Notes under the pieces: generated by a model | What the model was told of the DNA's origin: nothing | Seen by the model: the letters and a program-made list of their open reading frames with translations, nothing else | Databases searched by the model: none | Assembly (NCBI GenBank): GCA_019415925.1 | Contig: DXYG01000029.1 | Location: forward strand, 1-28,268 | Length of the DNA stretch: 28,268 nt | From: Clostridiales bacterium | GTDB taxonomy: Bacteria > Bacillota > Clostridia > Oscillospirales > Acutalibacteraceae | Direction of reading: 5' to 3' | Translations under genes and position numbers: made by a program | Shown: in pieces, positions 1-6,811 of the stretch | Numbering within the stretch: the first letter of the stretch is position 1 | Layout of the letters: each line of letters opens with the position of its first letter

Positions 1-32
1 CAAACAATCCGATTTTTCCACTCGAATTGCCT

Positions 33-62
33 GCGGCGGCTTCGCCGCAAATTATGGTTTAT
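33..62. repeat. GC-rich hairpin with motif shared with the far end of the window
   Basis: A 7-bp stem (TGCGGCG at 32-38 with CGCCGCA at 43-49, loop of 4) is followed by AAATTATGGTTTAT. The reverse complement of this junction, ATAAACCATAATTT then GCGG, recurs near 28206-28225. No gene is visible in positions 1-126 apart from this and the lgt terminator. It is probably one more dispersed intergenic repeat. Confidence 0.45.
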
Positions 63-72
63 ATTACATAAT

Positions 73-100
73 AAAAAAGGAACAGCCTTAACTGTTCCTT
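73..100 (-). terminator. Rho-independent terminator of lgt
   Basis: A perfect 9-bp inverted repeat (AAGGAACAG at 77-85, CTGTTCCTT at 92-100) with a 6-nt loop is followed on the minus strand by a U-run. It lies 27 bp past the lgt stop codon. Confidence 0.85.
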
Positions 101-126
101 GTATTATAAAATTAAGTTGTATAACA

Positions 127-945
127 TTATTCGGTTATAGATTCTCGTTTATCACGCAAATTCTTTTTATTTCTGACAACAAGAAATATTACAGCCCCAA
201 TAAAAATTAAAATGCTGATTATTTGAGATGTTGAAAGACCGAATAAAAAGCCTCTGTATGTATCTCCACGCAGAAATTCATCTAAAAATCTGATTATTGA
301 GTAAATTATCAGATAAACAGCAAAAAGACCGCCTTTAAACTTATCCTTCTTAAGCAAATGAGCCAGCACAAAAAATAGAGCAAGATTCAGTCCTGCTTCA
401 AGAAGCTGAACGGGAAATCGCTGAACATCATTAATCATAGGAACAAGCTCGTTTCCGTGAACAGTTATTCCGAACGGACTTTCAATTCCGTAACAGCAAC
501 CGCCTAAAAAACAGCCTATTCTTCCGAAAAAGTGGAACAGAGGTACCATAGGAGCACATATGTCGGAATATTCTTTTAAATCAAGCTTTTTCTTTCTGCC
601 GTAAATTATACCGACAGACATTCCCCCGAGAAGTCCTCCGTAAAAAACCGAACCGCCGAAAACAATCACGAATAATTTAATGAAAGACCAAAATGAAGTA
701 ATTAATGCAGACCAGTTTTTTACTACTTCAACTACAAAAGGAATGTTGGTAATTCCGTAGAGAATATGACCGCCAATGAAAACACCGATTGCGCTGACGA
801 GCATAAAAATTATGTAGTCGTTATTGTCGTGACCTCTTTTTTTTGCCGTTCTGCAAACATAAATTCCTGCTGAAAAAACGCCTGCAAGGACGCACAACAT
901 ATATGTAGATATTTCTTTTCCGAATATATTTAGATAAGGAAGCAT
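127..945 (-). CDS. lgt: Prolipoprotein diacylglyceryl transferase Lgt
   Basis: This integral membrane enzyme moves a diacylglyceryl group from phosphatidylglycerol to the lipobox cysteine of prelipoproteins, the first step of lipoprotein maturation. The 272-aa product has the expected size and about seven hydrophobic segments. Family landmarks are visible: FYGGLLGG at about residues 101-108, the signature HFFGRIGCFLGGCCYG at about 138-153 with the essential Arg, and RFPVQLLEA at about 176-184. The ATG at 945 has a GGAGAG Shine-Dalgarno. The gene sits just downstream of a small DUF4190-like gene but is separated from it by a terminator, so it is probably transcribed at least partly alone. The cysteine-rich GCCYG version of the signature is seen in other Clostridia (recalled, not checked). 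The identification is firm. Confidence 0.95.
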   Translation of the reverse strand: MLPYLNIFGKEISTYMLCVLAGVFSAGIYVCRTAKKRGHDNNDYIIFMLVSAIGVFIGGHILYGITNIPFVVEVVKNWSALITSFWSFIKLFVIVFGGSVFYGGLLGGMSVGIIYGRKKKLDLKEYSDICAPMVPLFHFFGRIGCFLGGCCYGIESPFGITVHGNELVPMINDVQRFPVQLLEAGLNLALFFVLAHLLKKDKFKGGLFAVYLIIYSIIRFLDEFLRGDTYRGFLFGLSTSQIISILIFIGAVIFLVVRNKKNLRDKRESITE

Positions 946-956
946 ATTTTCTCTCC

Positions 957-992
957 AAAAAAATCAACCTCCTGTTTTTGACAAGAGGTTGA
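957..992 (-). terminator. Terminator between the DUF4190-like gene and lgt
   Basis: TCAACCTC (964-971) pairs with GAGGTTGA (985-992), extendable to 12 bp with one mismatch. On the minus strand the hairpin runs into seven or more U residues. The same U-rich stretch leads into the lgt Shine-Dalgarno, so readthrough would feed lgt. Confidence 0.75.
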
Positions 993-1017
993 CATAAAAT
1001 AGTTGTTTCAGTTTTGA

Positions 1018-1371
1018 TTACTGAAGAAGATTTGAAAGCTCGTTCAAATCTGACTGGCTGATTCCCTGTGAAACACCGCTGATAACTGCACTTGCGCAAG
1101 CAACTGTGCAGATTACGCATACGCAGGAAATGCCTGCAAATACAACAGCGATAATACCTGTTACAAGACCGGCTGTAGCCATACCTGTGTTACCGCCCTC
1201 TTTGCGGCCTTTAACACCCATAACGATTGCAACAATACCTACTGCAAGTGCAATAAACACGAGAGCAAGGTTAATGAATCCGAGAGGTGCAAAGTCAGCA
1301 ATTAAAGATAATACGATAGCAACGATTCCGAGAATCATAGCAATCATACCTTTATTACTATTCTGTTCCAT
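1018..1371 (-). CDS. Small DUF4190-like membrane protein
   Basis: The 117-aa product starts MEQNSNKG and has two long hydrophobic stretches of Ala/Ile/Val/Gly separated by a short polar turn with GRKEGG, then a short polar tail. That pattern (helix pair with AIVLGIVAI- and TAGLVTGIIAVV-type motifs) matches DUF4190 proteins, whose function is unknown. I place the start at the ATG at 1371, because the TTG at 1386 lies inside the GGAGG Shine-Dalgarno. The second hydrophobic region carries four cysteines (GISCVCVICTVACAS), which could be redox-active or lipid-modified, though no lipobox at the N-terminus supports a lipoprotein. It has its own promoter and terminator and so is a single-gene unit. 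Confidence 0.75.
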   Translation of the reverse strand: MEQNSNKGMIAMILGIVAIVLSLIADFAPLGFINLALVFIALAVGIVAIVMGVKGRKEGGNTGMATAGLVTGIIAVVFAGISCVCVICTVACASAVISGVSQGISQSDLNELSNLLQ

Positions 1372-1418
1372 TATTCTAACCTCCAAAATAAATTATTTTC
1401 TCCATAAAGAGCAAATAT

Positions 1419-1447
1419 ATACTACCATATTTTCACAATCTTGTCAA
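1419..1447 (-). promoter_or_regulatory. Sigma-A promoter of the DUF4190-like gene
   Basis: On the minus strand TTGACA (1442-1447) and TAGTAT (1419-1424) are separated by exactly 17 bp. The gene starts about 48 bp further on, behind a GGAGG site. Confidence 0.75.
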
Positions 1448-1576
1448 CTAATTTATGCAAAGTTATTCCGAAGATTAGATGATTATTGAATATTTTGTAT
1501 AATATTACAAATTGTATGAACTGTTTTTACAAAATGTTTATATATAATAACTTATAAAAGTGATTATATATTGCAT

Positions 1577-2863
1577 TTATTTTGCAGAAATTACTTCTTT
1601 TCCGCCCATATAAGGTCTTAATGCAATGGGGATATTAACCGAGCCGTCCTCGTTGAGATTGTTTTCGAGGAATGCAATAAGCATTCTCGGAGGAGCAACA
1701 ACAGTGTTGTTGAGGGTGTGTGCAAAGTACTTTTTGCCGCCCTCGCCCGATACTCTGATTTTAAGTCTGCGAGCCTGAGCGTCGCCGAGATTTGAACAGG
1801 AGCCTACCTCAAAATACTTTTTCTGACGTGGTGACCACGCTTCGACGTCAAGTGAACGTACCTTTAAATCTGCAAGGTCGCCTGAACAACACTCAAGAGT
1901 TCTTACGGGAATGTCCATTGAACGGAACAAATCAACTGTGTTCTGCCAGAGCTTGTCAAACCACATTTCGCTTTCCTCGGGCTTGCAGACAACAATCATT
2001 TCCTGCTTTTCAAACTGGTGAATTCTGTAAACGCCTCTCTCCTCAATGCCGTGTGCGCCCTTCTCTTTTCTAAAACAGGGTGAGTAGCTTGTGAGAGTGT
2101 AAGGGAGGTTTTCCTCCTTGTTGATTGTGTCAATGAATTTACCAATCATTGAATGTTCGCTTGTACCGATAAGATAGAGGTCCTCGCCCTCAATCTTGTA
2201 CATCATAGAATCCATTTCCGCAAAGCTCATAACGCCTGTTACAACGTTGCTTCTAATCATAAACGGAGGTACGCAGTAGGTGAAGCCTCTGTCAATCATA
2301 AAATCACGAGCATATGAAATTACTGCGCTGTGCAGTCTTGCAATATCGCCCATAAGATAGTAAAATCCGTTGCCTGCAACCTTTCTTGCAGAGTCAAGGT
2401 CAATTCCGTTAAGTTTTTCCATAATGTCTGTGTGGTACGGAATTTCGTAGTCGGGCACTACAGGCTCGCCGAAACGCTCAATTTCAACGTTCTGTGAGTC
2501 GTCCTTGCCAATCGGAACTTTTTTATCAATCATCTGCGGAATCTGCATCATAATCTCGGTAACCTGTTCGGAAAGCTTTGTTTCCTTTTCTTCAAGCTCT
2601 GCAAGAAGCTGTGCCTGACGTGTTACTTCGTCTTTGAGAGCCATTCCCTCTTCCTTTTTGCCCTGAGCCATAAGTGCGCCGATTTGCTTTGAAATCTTGT
2701 TGCGGTTTGAACGCAGCTCGTCAGCCTGCTGTTTTACGGCACGGCTTTCAGCGTCAAGCTCAATTACCTTGTCAACAAGCTCAAGCTTGTTGTCCTGAAA
2801 TTTTTTCTTTATGTTTTCCTTTACTGCGTCGGGATTTTCTCTTAAAAATTTAATATCAATCAT
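1577..2863 (-). CDS. serS: Seryl-tRNA synthetase
   Basis: This class II aminoacyl-tRNA synthetase charges tRNA-Ser (and tRNA-Sec where present) with serine. The 428-aa length is typical. Residues 1 to about 105 are charged and heptad-like, the long antiparallel coiled coil that grips the tRNA variable arm. The catalytic part shows motif 2 (CFRKEKGAHG then RGVYRIHQFEKQE) and motif 3 (FAHTLNNTVVAPPRMLIAFLE), plus the serine-pocket stretch EVGSCSNLGDAQARR. The ATG at 2863 follows GAGGAG. The position downstream of spo0J is a common clostridial arrangement, but about 155 bp holding a palindromic repeat lie between the two. I see no clear terminator after it. Confidence 0.97.
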   Translation of the reverse strand: MIDIKFLRENPDAVKENIKKKFQDNKLELVDKVIELDAESRAVKQQADELRSNRNKISKQIGALMAQGKKEEGMALKDEVTRQAQLLAELEEKETKLSEQVTEIMMQIPQMIDKKVPIGKDDSQNVEIERFGEPVVPDYEIPYHTDIMEKLNGIDLDSARKVAGNGFYYLMGDIARLHSAVISYARDFMIDRGFTYCVPPFMIRSNVVTGVMSFAEMDSMMYKIEGEDLYLIGTSEHSMIGKFIDTINKEENLPYTLTSYSPCFRKEKGAHGIEERGVYRIHQFEKQEMIVVCKPEESEMWFDKLWQNTVDLFRSMDIPVRTLECCSGDLADLKVRSLDVEAWSPRQKKYFEVGSCSNLGDAQARRLKIRVSGEGGKKYFAHTLNNTVVAPPRMLIAFLENNLNEDGSVNIPIALRPYMGGKEVISAK

Positions 2864-2916
2864 TTTTATTTCTCCTCATTTTTATGATGTTTTTTATAAC
2901 ATTCATTTTTCACTGC

Positions 2917-2988
2917 GGACACGGCACGCCGTGTCCCTACGAATATAATTTATATGTTTTTATTCTGTAGCGGCGAACTGTGTTCGCC
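2917..2988. repeat. GTAGGG-family palindromic repeat pair (serS-spo0J gap)
   Basis: Two hairpins face each other. GGACACGGC-AC-GCCGTGTCC (2917-2936) ends in CTACG; about 25 bp of AT-rich spacer follows; then GTAG leads into GGCGAAC-TGT-GTTCGCC (2972-2988). The same hairpin sequences recur near 10316, 12695, 14795 and 14930. No U-run follows, so it is not a typical terminator. Confidence 0.8.
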
Positions 2989-3019
2989 ATAGTTGCCGAT
3001 TATATCAATTAATAATCTG

Positions 3020-3868
3020 CTATTTGAGCTTATTTGATAACTCCGTTAATTCCTCGTCAGAGTAAAACTCAATCTGCAAAATTCCGCCCTGCTTGCCCTT
3101 GTTCTTTGAAACCTTGATTTTTCTGCCGAGGCTTTCGTTGAGCGCAAGCTCTACCATACTGTAGAACGACGGCTTTTTTTCCGGTGTTTCTTCCTTTTCG
3201 GGCTTTGGCTTTTGCTTGCATATTTTTTCAACCTGACGAACGGATAAATCCTTTTTGGTTATCTCCTCTGCAAGCTCTTGCATAAGCTTTTCGTCCTCAA
3301 GCGTGAGCAAAGCTCTTGCGTGACCTGCCGAGATTTTTCCGTCCGATACCAAATCAAGAATACTCTGCGGAAGTTTTAAAAGTCTTAATGCATTTGTAAT
3401 TGCAGGTCGTGACTTTCCTACCGACTGAGCAACTTCCTCCTGTGAAAAGCCGTGCTCTTCAATCAATACCTGATAGCCGAGTGCCTCTTCAATCGGGGTT
3501 AAGTCCTCACGCTGTAGGTTTTCAATCAGCGCAATTTCCATTGTTTCCGTGTCGCCGAGTTCTCGTATAATTACGGGCACTTCCGTTATTCCCGCCATAC
3601 GGCACGCACGGTAACGTCGTTCTCCTGCTACAATCTGATAACCGCCGAGTGGCAACGGACGTACAAGCAACGGCTGTAAAAGTCCGTGCTTTGAGATGCT
3701 TTCCGCAAGCTCACTGAGTGCTTTTTCGTCAAACTCTTTTCTCGGCTGAGAACGGTTCGGCTCAATTTCGGAAATTTTCAGCGTTACACTTCCGTTGTTG
3801 TCCTCGCTGTCGTTTTCTATAAAAATGGCGTTCAGTCCTTTGCCGAGTCCGCCTAATTTTTTAGCCAT
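3020..3868 (-). CDS. parB: Chromosome-partitioning protein ParB / Spo0J
   Basis: This DNA-binding CTPase loads at parS, spreads or slides as a clamp, and recruits SMC and the ParA ATPase for origin segregation. In the 282-aa product the N-terminal Lys/Gly-rich ParA-contact segment (MAKKLGGLGKGL) is followed by the ParB/Srx domain with GERRYRA at 82-88 and ENLQRED at 116-122 (CTP site), then a helix-turn-helix at about 141-165 that should read parS. A Lys/Glu-rich linker (about 210-232) leads to the C-terminal dimer domain. The ATG overlaps the soj stop by 8 bp (ATGGCTAA), implying translational coupling. Two perfect parS sites in this window are its likely targets. Confidence 0.95.
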   Translation of the reverse strand: MAKKLGGLGKGLNAIFIENDSEDNNGSVTLKISEIEPNRSQPRKEFDEKALSELAESISKHGLLQPLLVRPLPLGGYQIVAGERRYRACRMAGITEVPVIIRELGDTETMEIALIENLQREDLTPIEEALGYQVLIEEHGFSQEEVAQSVGKSRPAITNALRLLKLPQSILDLVSDGKISAGHARALLTLEDEKLMQELAEEITKKDLSVRQVEKICKQKPKPEKEETPEKKPSFYSMVELALNESLGRKIKVSKNKGKQGGILQIEFYSDEELTELSNKLK

Positions 3869-4634
3869 TATGTCGCTCCTTTGCTATAATTTCCTTTGAC
3901 ATTTCCATATATGACTGACTGCCCTTGCAGGATTTATCGTAGTAGATTACGGGCATACCAAAGCTAGGCGCTTCCGAAAGTCTTACGCCCCTCGGAATGA
4001 CGGTTTTGAAAACCTTGCCGGGGAAGAACTTTTTGACTTCGTTTACTACCTGCTGAGTAAGATTCAGTCTGCCGTCATACATTGTCAGCAGAACGCCCTC
4101 AAGCTCAATTGAATAGTTGTACTGACGCTTAATGCGCCTTACCGTATTCATAAGCTGTGACAGTCCCTCAAGTGCGTAATATTCGCACTGAATCGGAACT
4201 AAAAATGTGTCTGCAACGGTAAGTGCATTTGCAGTAATGAGTCCGAGTGAAGGAGGACAGTCGATGATTATGTAATCGTAATACTGCTTAATCGGCAGGA
4301 GCGCATTTTTGAGCAGTGCCTCACGGTGGCTCTTTTCTGCAATTTCAAGTTCAGCCGCCGCCAAATCAAGGCTTGACGGAAGAATGTGCAGATTTTCGTA
4401 AGGCGTTGTGAGTACGCACTGTTCAGCCTTAGCTCCCTCAACTAAAATGTCATAAGTTGAATATTTTACCTTGCTTTTGTCAATTGCAACACCGCTTGTG
4501 GCATTACCCTGCGGGTCAGCGTCTACAAGCAGAGTCTTTTTGCTCTGTGCTCCCAGACAAGCCGCAAGATTAACGGCGGTTGTGGTTTTGCCGACACCGC
4601 CCTTTTGATTTGATATTGCTATAATTTTTGCCAA
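3861..4634 (-). CDS. parA: Chromosome-partitioning ATPase ParA / Soj
   Basis: This is a ParA/MinD-type P-loop ATPase that binds nucleoid DNA as an ATP dimer and works with ParB in origin segregation and, in Bacillus, control of initiation by DnaA. The deviant Walker A motif KGGVGKTT is at residues 11-18 and DADPQGN at 38-44; Walker B is in IIIDCPPSLG. The start is best placed at TTG 4634, giving MAKIIAISNQKGG, because AAGGTGA sits just before it. A GTG at 4643 lies inside that Shine-Dalgarno and would add only three residues. The product is 257 aa. It is the first gene of a soj-spo0J operon. Confidence 0.95.
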   Translation of the reverse strand: MAKIIAISNQKGGVGKTTTAVNLAACLGAQSKKTLLVDADPQGNATSGVAIDKSKVKYSTYDILVEGAKAEQCVLTTPYENLHILPSSLDLAAAELEIAEKSHREALLKNALLPIKQYYDYIIIDCPPSLGLITANALTVADTFLVPIQCEYYALEGLSQLMNTVRRIKRQYNYSIELEGVLLTMYDGRLNLTQQVVNEVKKFFPGKVFKTVIPRGVRLSEAPSFGMPVIYYDKSCKGSQSYMEMSKEIIAKERHNG

Positions 4635-4682
4635 TAAAATCACCTTAAAAATTAATTAATGGCGTATTGATAATACTTTTAA

Positions 4683-4711
4683 ATTATAGCATATTTACAA
4701 TGTGTTTTAAA
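4683..4711 (-). promoter_or_regulatory. Probable promoter of soj-spo0J
   Basis: On the minus strand a perfect TATAAT (4683-4688) lies 17 bp from a weak -35, TTTAAA (4706-4711). The parS site lies about 50 bp upstream, so ParB spreading could affect this promoter. Confidence 0.5.
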
Positions 4712-4759
4712 GCATATTTTGAAAAATAATGATATTTTTTAATTGTTTAACGGATAAAA

Positions 4760-4775
4760 TGTTTCACGTGAAACA
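4760..4775. promoter_or_regulatory. parS: parS centromere site 1
   Basis: TGTTTCACGTGAAACA is a perfect 16-bp palindrome identical to the Bacillus-type parS consensus. It lies upstream of soj, in the spacer after noc. Confidence 0.95.
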
Positions 4776-4851
4776 TCAGGGTAGCCCGAACAGATGATTT
4801 TCTGGTTAGTTATCTAAAATGTAATTTATTTAAAATAAATGAAACGTGAGT

Positions 4852-4936
4852 TGTATCTTGCGTAAGACATAGAAAAATGTCTGACTCCCGAGATACCGAG
4901 GTTTAGCTAATCACCGACTTATATAACGGTCTAAAA
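4852..4936 (+). repeat. Copy A of an inverted-pair intergenic element
   Basis: About 85 bp matching, in reverse complement, 13584-13670. Shared blocks include TCTTGCGT, ATAGAAAAATGT, GAGATACCGAGGT and TATAACGG followed by CTAAAA. This copy can form nested stems: GTATCT (4853-4858) with AGATAC (4891-4896), and AGACAT (4865-4870) with ATGTCT (4877-4882). Function unknown. Confidence 0.7.
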
Positions 4937-4970
4937 AAGCAAAAAGCCGTACATTGCTGTACGGCTTTTC
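4935..4970 (-). terminator. Terminator downstream of noc
   Basis: An 11-bp perfect stem (AAAAGCCGTAC at 4942-4952, GTACGGCTTTT at 4959-4969) is followed on the minus strand by GCTTTTTTAG. It lies about 100 bp after the noc stop. The plus-strand side has a shorter T-run, so it may work weakly both ways. Confidence 0.8.
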
Positions 4971-5067
4971 GCAAGGGGTTTAGATAAGGAAATGGGTATG
5001 AGTGGAACGGATGCTTTCGCATCCAACTGGAAAGTAATTTGATGAGGTGCTTTATACTGCACCGAGG

Positions 5068-5895
5068 TTAAGCAGTTTTTTCTTCGTCAGTTATTTGCTT
5101 TTTGGGAATTCGTATTGTGTATTCGATAAAATTGTCTGTATCGGTTTTATCCGTTTGTGCGTCTATTCCCGCAAGACGCATTGTGTCAACAGCTTTGTTG
5201 ATTGTGTTTACAAATATTCTGACGTCCTTTATCACCGCTTTGCTGAAGCCCTGTTTTTTATCGTTTTTAGAGCTTGAATTGAGCATCAGATTAACGAGAT
5301 TTTCTGATTGCTGTACGTTTAGATTCTCGGAGATGATTTTCGAGAGAGCCTCTCGCCTTGCACCTTCATCACCGAGCTTTAACAGCGCTCTTGCGTGGCG
5401 TTCACTCAGTCCTGCGTTTTCAATCCACTCCTGCTCTTCGTATGTAAGCCTTAAAAGTCTTAGCTTGTTTGCAATTGTGGACTGCGTTTTGCCGAGCTTG
5501 ACAGCCGCCTCCTGCTGTGTCAGTCCGTATCTGCGTATCAGCCTTGAAATCCCACGAGCTTCCTCGAACATGCCGAGGTCGCTTCGTTGGAGATTTTCAA
5601 GGAGAGCATATACTGCCGACTCTTTTTCGGAGCACTTGATTACTATACAGGGAACTTTCCGAAGTCCTGCCATTACGGATGCACGGAGCCGCCTTTCGCC
5701 CGCTATCAGCTCATATTCCGTAGCACTCACCTTGCGAACGGTAAGGGGTTGAAGAATACCGTTTTCTGTGATTGACTGCGACAGAGCGTTGAGGTCCTCT
5801 TCATTGAAAACCTTTCTGGGCTGAGCTTTGTTAGGTCTGATTTTAATTATTGGTATGTCAGAGATTTTGTTTTCATTTTTAATTATTAAATTCAA
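5068..5895 (-). CDS. noc: Noc-like ParB-family nucleoid occlusion protein
   Basis: Noc, a ParB paralogue in Firmicutes, binds its own DNA sites and keeps the division machinery away from the nucleoid. The 275-aa product has GERRLRA at 66-72, ENLQRSD at 100-106, and a helix-turn-helix at about 125-149 (LTQQEAAVKLGKTQSTIANK). The C-terminal stretch FIEYTIRIPKKQ matches Noc rather than Spo0J, as does the place beside rsmG. It lacks the roughly 20-residue amphipathic helix that precedes this domain in Bacillus Noc; only about 11 residues precede ISDIPI. The start is a TTG at 5895 with a poor Shine-Dalgarno; an in-frame stop lies a short way upstream with no better start between. It could instead be a second ParB without membrane binding. 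Confidence 0.85.
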   Translation of the reverse strand: MNLIIKNENKISDIPIIKIRPNKAQPRKVFNEEDLNALSQSITENGILQPLTVRKVSATEYELIAGERRLRASVMAGLRKVPCIVIKCSEKESAVYALLENLQRSDLGMFEEARGISRLIRRYGLTQQEAAVKLGKTQSTIANKLRLLRLTYEEQEWIENAGLSERHARALLKLGDEGARREALSKIISENLNVQQSENLVNLMLNSSSKNDKKQGFSKAVIKDVRIFVNTINKAVDTMRLAGIDAQTDKTDTDNFIEYTIRIPKKQITDEEKTA

Positions 5896-6056
5896 ACCTG
5901 ATCGCCCCGTGTCCTCATTTGTCCTTCAGGGGTTGTCCCTGTGCTATTATAATAACACTTTCCCTGTGCGATGTCTGTCGTTTTGTGAGCAACTTTTTTA
6001 TATAGATTTGGTAAAAAATGGTAATTTATTAAAAATATTGTCGAATTTCTAAACAG

Positions 6057-6081
6057 AAAAGGACAGCGTTGCGCTGTCCTT
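6057..6081 (-). terminator. Terminator of rsmG
   Basis: A 10-bp perfect stem (AAGGACAGCG at 6059-6068, CGCTGTCCTT at 6072-6081) with a 3-nt loop. On the minus strand TTTTCTGTTT follows. It sits 4 bp past the rsmG stop and separates the mnmG-rsmG unit from noc, so noc should have its own promoter; a TATAAT is visible on the minus strand near 5946-5955 but without a good -35. Confidence 0.8.
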
Positions 6082-6085
6082 AAAA

Positions 6086-6799
6086 TTATAACGGTTTGGC
6101 TTTAATTTTTCCGTAGCTTCTCGGATACTTGTCGGGAGTGGGTGCAATCTTTTCTATTTCAACAATTGTTCGTTCGCCGCCGTCGAGTGCAAGTGAAAAG
6201 GAGTGAATGTTTTTGATTTTTCCGCCGAGAGTCTGAATTGCTTTTCTGCCGTCTGATATTTCGTTTTCAGCGTCAGGACCTTTCATAGCTATAAAGCTTC
6301 CGCTCAGCCTTGCATAAGGTATGCAATATTCCGCAAGCACATTCATCCTTGCAACTGCACGTGAAACAACAAAATCAAAGCTTTCACGCAAATCAATGTT
6401 TTGTCCTCCGTCCTCTGCCCTGCTGTGGATAAGCGTTGCGCCAAGCGAGAGCGTTGACAAAACGGTATCTAAAAAGTTCAGCCGCTTTTGCAGACTGTCA
6501 AGCAATGTCAGCTTAATATCGGGACGGGCAATCTTGAGCACAATTCCCGGAAAGCCTGCACCTGTTCCGACGTCGATTAAAGTCGAATTTTCGGGAATGT
6601 CAACGCAGTTGAACAGCGCAAGGCTGTCGGCAAAATGCTTTACCGCTACTCCATGTTCGTCGGTTATTGCGGTGAGATTGATTTTTTCGTTCCATTCAAC
6701 CAACAATTTAAAATACATTTCAAGCTGTTCAAGCTGAAAGTCTGTGAGCTGAATTTTGTAGGCGGCTGTAGCCGCTTTAATGATTTCTTTAATGTCCAT
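6086..6799 (-). CDS. rsmG: 16S rRNA (guanine527-N7)-methyltransferase RsmG
   Basis: RsmG (GidB) methylates G527 of 16S rRNA in the 530 loop with S-adenosylmethionine; loss gives low-level streptomycin resistance in many bacteria. The 237-aa product carries the SAM-binding motif LIDVGTGAGFPGIVLKI, the following LTLLDSLQKRLNFLD, and the family motif VVSRAVARMNVLAEY. I choose the ATG at 6799 (MDIKEI), preceded by GGGTGA. A TTG at 6811 would add four residues and directly abuts the mnmG stop. The closeness to mnmG (about 12 bp) shows the usual gidA-gidB operon. Confidence 0.95.
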   Translation of the reverse strand: MDIKEIIKAATAAYKIQLTDFQLEQLEMYFKLLVEWNEKINLTAITDEHGVAVKHFADSLALFNCVDIPENSTLIDVGTGAGFPGIVLKIARPDIKLTLLDSLQKRLNFLDTVLSTLSLGATLIHSRAEDGGQNIDLRESFDFVVSRAVARMNVLAEYCIPYARLSGSFIAMKGPDAENEISDGRKAIQTLGGKIKNIHSFSLALDGGERTIVEIEKIAPTPDKYPRSYGKIKAKPL

Positions 6800-6811
6800 T
6801 CTGTCACCCAA

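Larger units (their letters stand above)
4644..5067. other. Gene-free 424-bp control region between noc and soj
   Basis: This gap contains the soj promoter, one perfect parS site, one copy of the inverted-pair element (4852-4936), the noc terminator, and two small hairpins directly after the noc stop (GGATGC/GCATCC at 5009-5024 and GGTGC/GCACC at 5046-5063). I find no convincing coding sequence. Confidence 0.7.

Noticed and set aside
821..1489. Open frames on the opposite strand of the DUF4190-like gene and across the lgt 5' end
   Set aside because: They overlap well-supported genes, lack ribosome sites and encode compositionally odd peptides; they are shadows.
5102..5752. A 216-aa open frame antisense to noc
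   Set aside because: It mirrors the noc coding frame, is Ser/Arg/Leu-rich with no recognisable domain, and noc itself has clear motifs.
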